From the NCBI RefSeq assembly GCF_014332515.1, contig NZ_VFSD01000028.1, positions 20,309-84,308 of the forward strand: DNA of 64,000 nucleotides. Reading direction: 5' to 3'. Under the pieces are notes generated by a model. The model saw only the letters and a program-made list of their open reading frames with translations. It did no database searches and was not told where the DNA came from. Positions 60,589-64,000 of the stretch are shown in pieces. The DNA is from Pontibacter beigongshangensis (GTDB lineage Bacteria > Bacteroidota > Bacteroidia > Cytophagales > Hymenobacteraceae). A program made the position numbers and the translations under genes. Positions within the stretch are counted from its first letter, which is position 1, and every line of letters begins with the position of its first letter.

Positions 60589-61719
60589 CTAGAGCCTGGT
60601 CATTAGTTTCTTTACCATCAGGTCTTTCCAGTCGCGGAAAGTTCCTTTCAGGATTTGTTCGCGGGCCTGCTTTACCAGCCACAGGTAAAACGTGAGGTTG
60701 TGCACGCTCGATATCTGGGCGCCGAGCATCTCGGTGGAGTGCACCAGATGGCGTAAGTAGGCCTTGCTGTAAAACGTGCTCACATAGCCGCCCAGTTCCG
60801 CATCTATCGGGCTGAAGTCGTCGGCCCACTTCTTGTTGCGGATGTTCACGATGCCTTGTGTGGTAAACAGCATGCCGTTGCGGGCGTTGCGGGTGGGCAA
60901 TACGCAGTCGAACATGTCAACGCCAAGGGCTATATTCTCTAGGATGTTCGCAGGAGTGCCTACACCCATCAGGTAGCGCGGCTTGTCGGCAGGCAGTATG
61001 TCGCATACCAGCTCTGTCATCTCATACATCATCTCGGCTGGCTCTCCTACCGATAAGCCGCCAATGGCATTGCCTTCGCGGCCAAAAGTAGCGATGGTTT
61101 CGGCCGATTTTACCCGCAGGTCTTTGTAAGTGCTGCCCTGCACGATTGGGAATAAGGTCTGGTTGTAGCCGTACTTCGGTTCGGTGCTGTCGAAACGATC
61201 GACGCAGCGCTGCAGCCAGCGGTGCGTGCGGTCCATCGAGTTTTTGGCGTAAGTGTAGTCGCAGGGGTAAGGAGTGCATTCATCAAAAGCCATAATAATG
61301 TCGGCGCCGATGGTGCGCTGCGTATCCATTACGTTCTCCGGGGTAAAGTTAAGGGTAGAGCCGTCTATGTGCGACTTAAACTTTACACCCTCCTCCTTGA
61401 TTTTGCGCGTACCTGCCAGCGAAAAAACCTGATAGCCGCCGCTATCGGTGAGGATGGGGCCGTTCCAGCCGTTGAACTTGTGCAGGCCGCCTGCCCGCTC
61501 CAGCACATCGAGGCCGGGGCGCAGGTACAGGTGGTAGGTGTTGCCCAGTATAATTTCGGCTTTTATATCGTCTTTGAGTTCGCGCTGGTGCACGGCTTTT
61601 ACGGTGCCTGCCGTGCCTACCGGCATAAAAATGGGAGTCTCGATGGTGCCATGGTCGGTTTGCACCACACCGGCACGCGCTTTAGACTGGGTATCGTTTG
61701 CTACTAAAGTAAATTGCAT
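60589..61719 (-). CDS. tgt: Queuine/7-deaza-guanine tRNA-ribosyltransferase
   Basis: A 376-aa TIM-barrel enzyme that exchanges G34 of queuine-type tRNAs with preQ1. Catalytic Asp92 in TDSGGYQVFS, FDECTPYPCDY, and GVGTPANILENIALGVDMFDCVLPTRNARNG are present. The usual zinc ligands CxCxxC before YSKAYLRHL are replaced (DAELGGYVSTFYSKAYLRHL). The same type of replacement is, to my knowledge, common in Bacteroidota Tgt. The ATG at 61719 gives the family length. A promoter (-33 TTG, -7 TATCTTTG) lies about 100 bp upstream. Confidence 0.94.
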   Translation of the reverse strand: MQFTLVANDTQSKARAGVVQTDHGTIETPIFMPVGTAGTVKAVHQRELKDDIKAEIILGNTYHLYLRPGLDVLERAGGLHKFNGWNGPILTDSGGYQVFSLAGTRKIKEEGVKFKSHIDGSTLNFTPENVMDTQRTIGADIIMAFDECTPYPCDYTYAKNSMDRTHRWLQRCVDRFDSTEPKYGYNQTLFPIVQGSTYKDLRVKSAETIATFGREGNAIGGLSVGEPAEMMYEMTELVCDILPADKPRYLMGVGTPANILENIALGVDMFDCVLPTRNARNGMLFTTQGIVNIRNKKWADDFSPIDAELGGYVSTFYSKAYLRHLVHSTEMLGAQISSVHNLTFYLWLVKQAREQILKGTFRDWKDLMVKKLMTRL

Positions 61720-62139
61720 AAGAATGTTGATGTAGGCGCAACAATACAAAAACAGCGCCACATAGCAGCAAAAGCCAGGAGCCATTGCGTTGCCAGGTTA
61801 AAAAAACAGAACCGGCAAAGATACGAACAAGCGCAGCAGAGACAAGGTGCCGGATACAAGATATCTGACTTTTTTAATTCTGGTTAAACACTCTTTTCTT
61901 TTAGAATGGAATAGCAACAGCCAGGGCTCAGAAAATTGAAACTTATGTGTGTTGGCGCTTCGGAAATGGCAGGAGAATAGCTAATTTTGAGGAGGAGGCG
62001 GCGGAATGGTTATATGGTTAAATTGTTGTATGGTTAAAAAAATGTTAACCCTTCAAACGCACGGATCAGCCATGCAACCATTTAACGGTATTCACCATTT
62101 TGGCCATGCAACAATTAACCATTTAACAATTCATACATA
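61720..62139. other. Divergent spacer between tgt and the GT2 gene (420 bp)
   Basis: Holds the tgt promoter and simple AT-rich CCATTTAACAATT / CCATGCAACC motifs near 62070-62130. No CCE element and no ORF. Confidence 0.5.
61815..61845 (-). promoter_or_regulatory. Promoter of the tgt operon
   Basis: On the minus strand TTG (61843-61845) and TATCTTTG (61815-61822) are separated by 20 bp, matching the Bacteroidota consensus. Confidence 0.65.
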
Positions 62140-63243
62140 TTGATTTCAATCATACTCCTGTCTGTACTGGCTATGTGTGTGCTTATACAGTTTTATTTTG
62201 CCTACTTCTACTTTATGCCGCTCACCAGGTACAAAGATCCGGAGCCTGGTACACGAAGGCCGGTTTCGGTAATTGTGGCGGCACACAATGAGCTCGACAA
62301 CCTGATAGAACTGGTGCCGATGCTGCTCGACCAGCAGTATCCGGAGTTTGAGGTGCTCGTGATAAACGACCGCTCCGACGACGACAGTGAGTTTTACCTC
62401 TACGAGATCGAAAAGCAATTTCCCTTCTTCCGGGTCGTTACCATCAAGAAAACCCCCGAGTATCTGAACTCCAAAAAATATGCCCTGGCACTGGGCATCA
62501 GGTCTGCCAAATATGAGCACATGCTTTTTACAGACGCCGACTGCCGCCCGTGCAGCCCGCAGTGGATCGAAAAAATGCAAAGTGGCTATGCCTCAGGGGC
62601 TGATGTGGTGCTGGGCTACTCGCCATATTTAAAAACAAAGGGATTTTTAAATCATCTTATCCGTTATGAAACCTTACTGACCGGAATTCAGTATCTGTCT
62701 CATGCAAACAGGGGATGCGCTTACATGGGTGTGGGGCGAAATTTGTCTTATACCAAGGCGTGTTTTTTCAGGAACAAAGGGTTTGCCTCACATATCAGAA
62801 CGATTGGCGGCGATGATGACCTTTTTGTTCGGGATGCCGTGGCGAACAGCAAAGTAAGTATTGTCATCGATCGGGAGGCGCATACAGAGAGTATTCCCAA
62901 AAAGACGTTTCGGGAGTGGCTTACACAAAAAAGAAGGCACATGGCTGCAGGAAGGCAATATAGTGCCGGCGCTAAAAGAAGAATTGGATCTTTTTTGGCT
63001 GCTAACCTCCTTTTTTACGTACTGACTATTATTCTACTTGTATTCAGCAGTCAATTACCTATCTTGGCTTTGATTGTGGGCCTGCGGTATGCGCTCATTT
63101 TTCCGGTTTACACGCTTTCTGCACGCAGGCTTCAGGAAAAAATTTCATTGCCGTTATTACCCGTGCTGGATGTAGTCTATTTTTTCAACTACCTGCTCCT
63201 TGGGGTATCTGTATTAATGTATAAAAAAATCAGATGGAAGTAA
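62140..63243 (+). CDS. Family 2 glycosyltransferase with membrane helices
   Basis: A 367-aa GT2. An N-terminal helix (ISIILLSVLAMCVLIQFYFAYFYF) is followed by the GT-A domain (RPVSVIVAAHNELDNLIELVP, VLVINDRSDDDSE, MLFTDADCRP, with DxD equivalents). The (Q/R)XXRW-like processive block is replaced by LTQKRRHMAAGRQYS. C-terminal helices lie near 283-320 and 335-360. The start is given as a TTG at 62140; the next in-frame ATG (62173) would cut the helix, so a TTG or unknown start upstream is likely. It overlaps the next gene by 10 bp. Confidence 0.85.
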   Translation: MISIILLSVLAMCVLIQFYFAYFYFMPLTRYKDPEPGTRRPVSVIVAAHNELDNLIELVPMLLDQQYPEFEVLVINDRSDDDSEFYLYEIEKQFPFFRVVTIKKTPEYLNSKKYALALGIRSAKYEHMLFTDADCRPCSPQWIEKMQSGYASGADVVLGYSPYLKTKGFLNHLIRYETLLTGIQYLSHANRGCAYMGVGRNLSYTKACFFRNKGFASHIRTIGGDDDLFVRDAVANSKVSIVIDREAHTESIPKKTFREWLTQKRRHMAAGRQYSAGAKRRIGSFLAANLLFYVLTIILLVFSSQLPILALIVGLRYALIFPVYTLSARRLQEKISLPLLPVLDVVYFFNYLLLGVSVLMYKKIRWK

Positions 63244-63842
63244 ACAAACAATTTTCAGCAAAAGCTAAACACGATTTCAAGCTGATTCAGGCAGCTGTAG
63301 AAGAAAACGATGAGAAAGCATATGCTGAGTTGATGAGTATCTATAAAAAGCCTGTTTACCACGTTGTGTTAAAGATGGTGCGCAACGCAGACGATGCCGA
63401 AGACCTTACGATAGAAGCCTTTGCCAAAGCATTCAGAAACCTGCACAAGTTTAACCCGGAGTATGCCTTCAGTACCTGGCTTTTCCGGATCGCCACCAAT
63501 AACTGCATCGACTTTATTCGCAAGAACAGGATTAAAACGATGAGCATCGACTCGGCCATAAAAATCGACAACGGCGACGAGATCACGATCGACTTCAAAG
63601 ACAAGAACCTTAACCCGCAGGAAGAGGCCATCAAGAACCAGAAGATCGAGATTATGCAATATGTGGTAGCCAAGCTGCCCGAAAAATACCAGCGCCTGGT
63701 TACGCTGCGCTACTTCAACGAACTGAGCTACGAAGAGATCGCCACCGAGCTGAACGCGCCGCTCGGCACCGTAAAAGCCCAGCTGCACCGCGCCCGGGAG
63801 CTGCTCTACGACATGGTAAAAAACAAGAAACATCTTATCTAG
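63234..63842 (+). CDS. ECF-type RNA polymerase sigma factor
   Basis: A 202-aa sigma-70 family regulator. Region 2 is KPVYHVVLKMVRNADDAEDLTIEAFAKAFRNLHKF with YAFSTWLFRIATNNCIDFIRK; region 4 is LPEKYQRLVTLRYFNELSYEEIATELNAPLGTVKAQLHRARELL. No region 3. No anti-sigma gene is within the window downstream. Overlaps the GT2 gene by 10 bp, so the two are in one operon, a notable pairing. Confidence 0.93.
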   Translation: MEVNKQFSAKAKHDFKLIQAAVEENDEKAYAELMSIYKKPVYHVVLKMVRNADDAEDLTIEAFAKAFRNLHKFNPEYAFSTWLFRIATNNCIDFIRKNRIKTMSIDSAIKIDNGDEITIDFKDKNLNPQEEAIKNQKIEIMQYVVAKLPEKYQRLVTLRYFNELSYEEIATELNAPLGTVKAQLHRARELLYDMVKNKKHLI

Positions 63843-63929
63843 TTTAGATGTTAGGCAGTAGGCATCCGGGAAAGCATTTGAACTTCCCTGCTGTTTTAAA
63901 GATTTTGGATTAAGGTTGATTATTGGTTA

Positions 63930-63965
63930 GAAGCCCCTGCCGCACTCGTTGTAGCAGGGGCTTTG
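63930..63965 (+). terminator. Terminator after sigma factor gene
   Basis: AAGCCCCTGC and GCAGGGGCTTTG stem, with only a short T-run following. Confidence 0.65.
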
Positions 63966-64000
63966 CCGTTTAGTTCATGTGCTGATGTGCTAATTATTCG

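Overview
The window looks like a chromosomal segment from a Bacteroidota bacterium, most likely Cytophagales of the Hymenobacteraceae/Pontibacter type. The reasons are roughly 50% GC, several promoters of the TAnnTTTG (-7) type, ABC-type and SusC-less CAZyme genes with Bacteroidota-style signal peptides, a DUF2911 protein, a zinc-ligand-less Tgt, and a two-component hybrid kinase with Reg_prop/Y_Y_Y repeats. No phage, plasmid, rRNA or CRISPR signature was seen; there is one tRNA (Gln, TTG).

Layout. 1-9.7 kb: a carbohydrate-degradation cluster (GH95 fucosidase/galactosidase, L-rhamnose/fucose mutarotase, GH35 beta-galactosidase, sialate-type O-acetylesterase, Tat-exported SGNH esterase, PL22-like beta-propeller). 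These suit stepwise deacetylation and debranching of a fucosylated/galactosylated plant glycan. 10-17 kb: an M49-like peptidase, small proteins, a four-gene minus-strand operon (Rieske, alpha/beta hydrolase, 83-aa protein, FAD oxidoreductase), a lipoprotein and a membrane protein. 17.5-22.4 kb: PIG-L deacetylase, then a 46-aa membrane protein translationally coupled to a sodium:solute symporter. 23-31 kb: methyltransferase, DUF2911, ABC exporter and MetG. 31-40 kb: signalling block, with an HD-PycTM membrane protein divergent from a class III nucleotidyl cyclase-TolB-TPR protein, then a hybrid histidine kinase. 40-50 kb: MFS, Pth, L25, Prs, small exported proteins, tRNA-Gln, AtpD/AtpC, PAS protein. 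50-57 kb: Cys/Met PLP enzyme, an AT-rich islet with a WapI-type immunity homologue, a DHFR-like reductase and a PglE/PglD/PglC-like operon. 57-64 kb: IspE, EamA transporter, LptF/G, Tgt, glycosyltransferase and ECF sigma factor.

The most striking unexplained structure is an interspersed, strictly intergenic repeat. It consists of an AT box AATTATTCTAATGA, a palindrome CCTCCGGAGG and a (CTG)n tract, about 50 bp in all. At least 23 copies occur in both orientations, roughly one per 2.8 kb. Here it is called the CCE element. Several copies share longer subfamily sequence, one pair is identical over about 52 bp, one is interrupted by a 370-bp MITE-like insertion with 16-bp inverted ends and a 10-bp target duplication, and one seems to have become the signal peptide of a 42-aa ORF with its own terminator. 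The second candidate system is the divergent HD-PycTM/cyclase pair. Its cyclase keeps the metal and transition-state residues but has Gln at both purine-specifying positions, which suggests Pycsar-like signalling with an unusual nucleotide.
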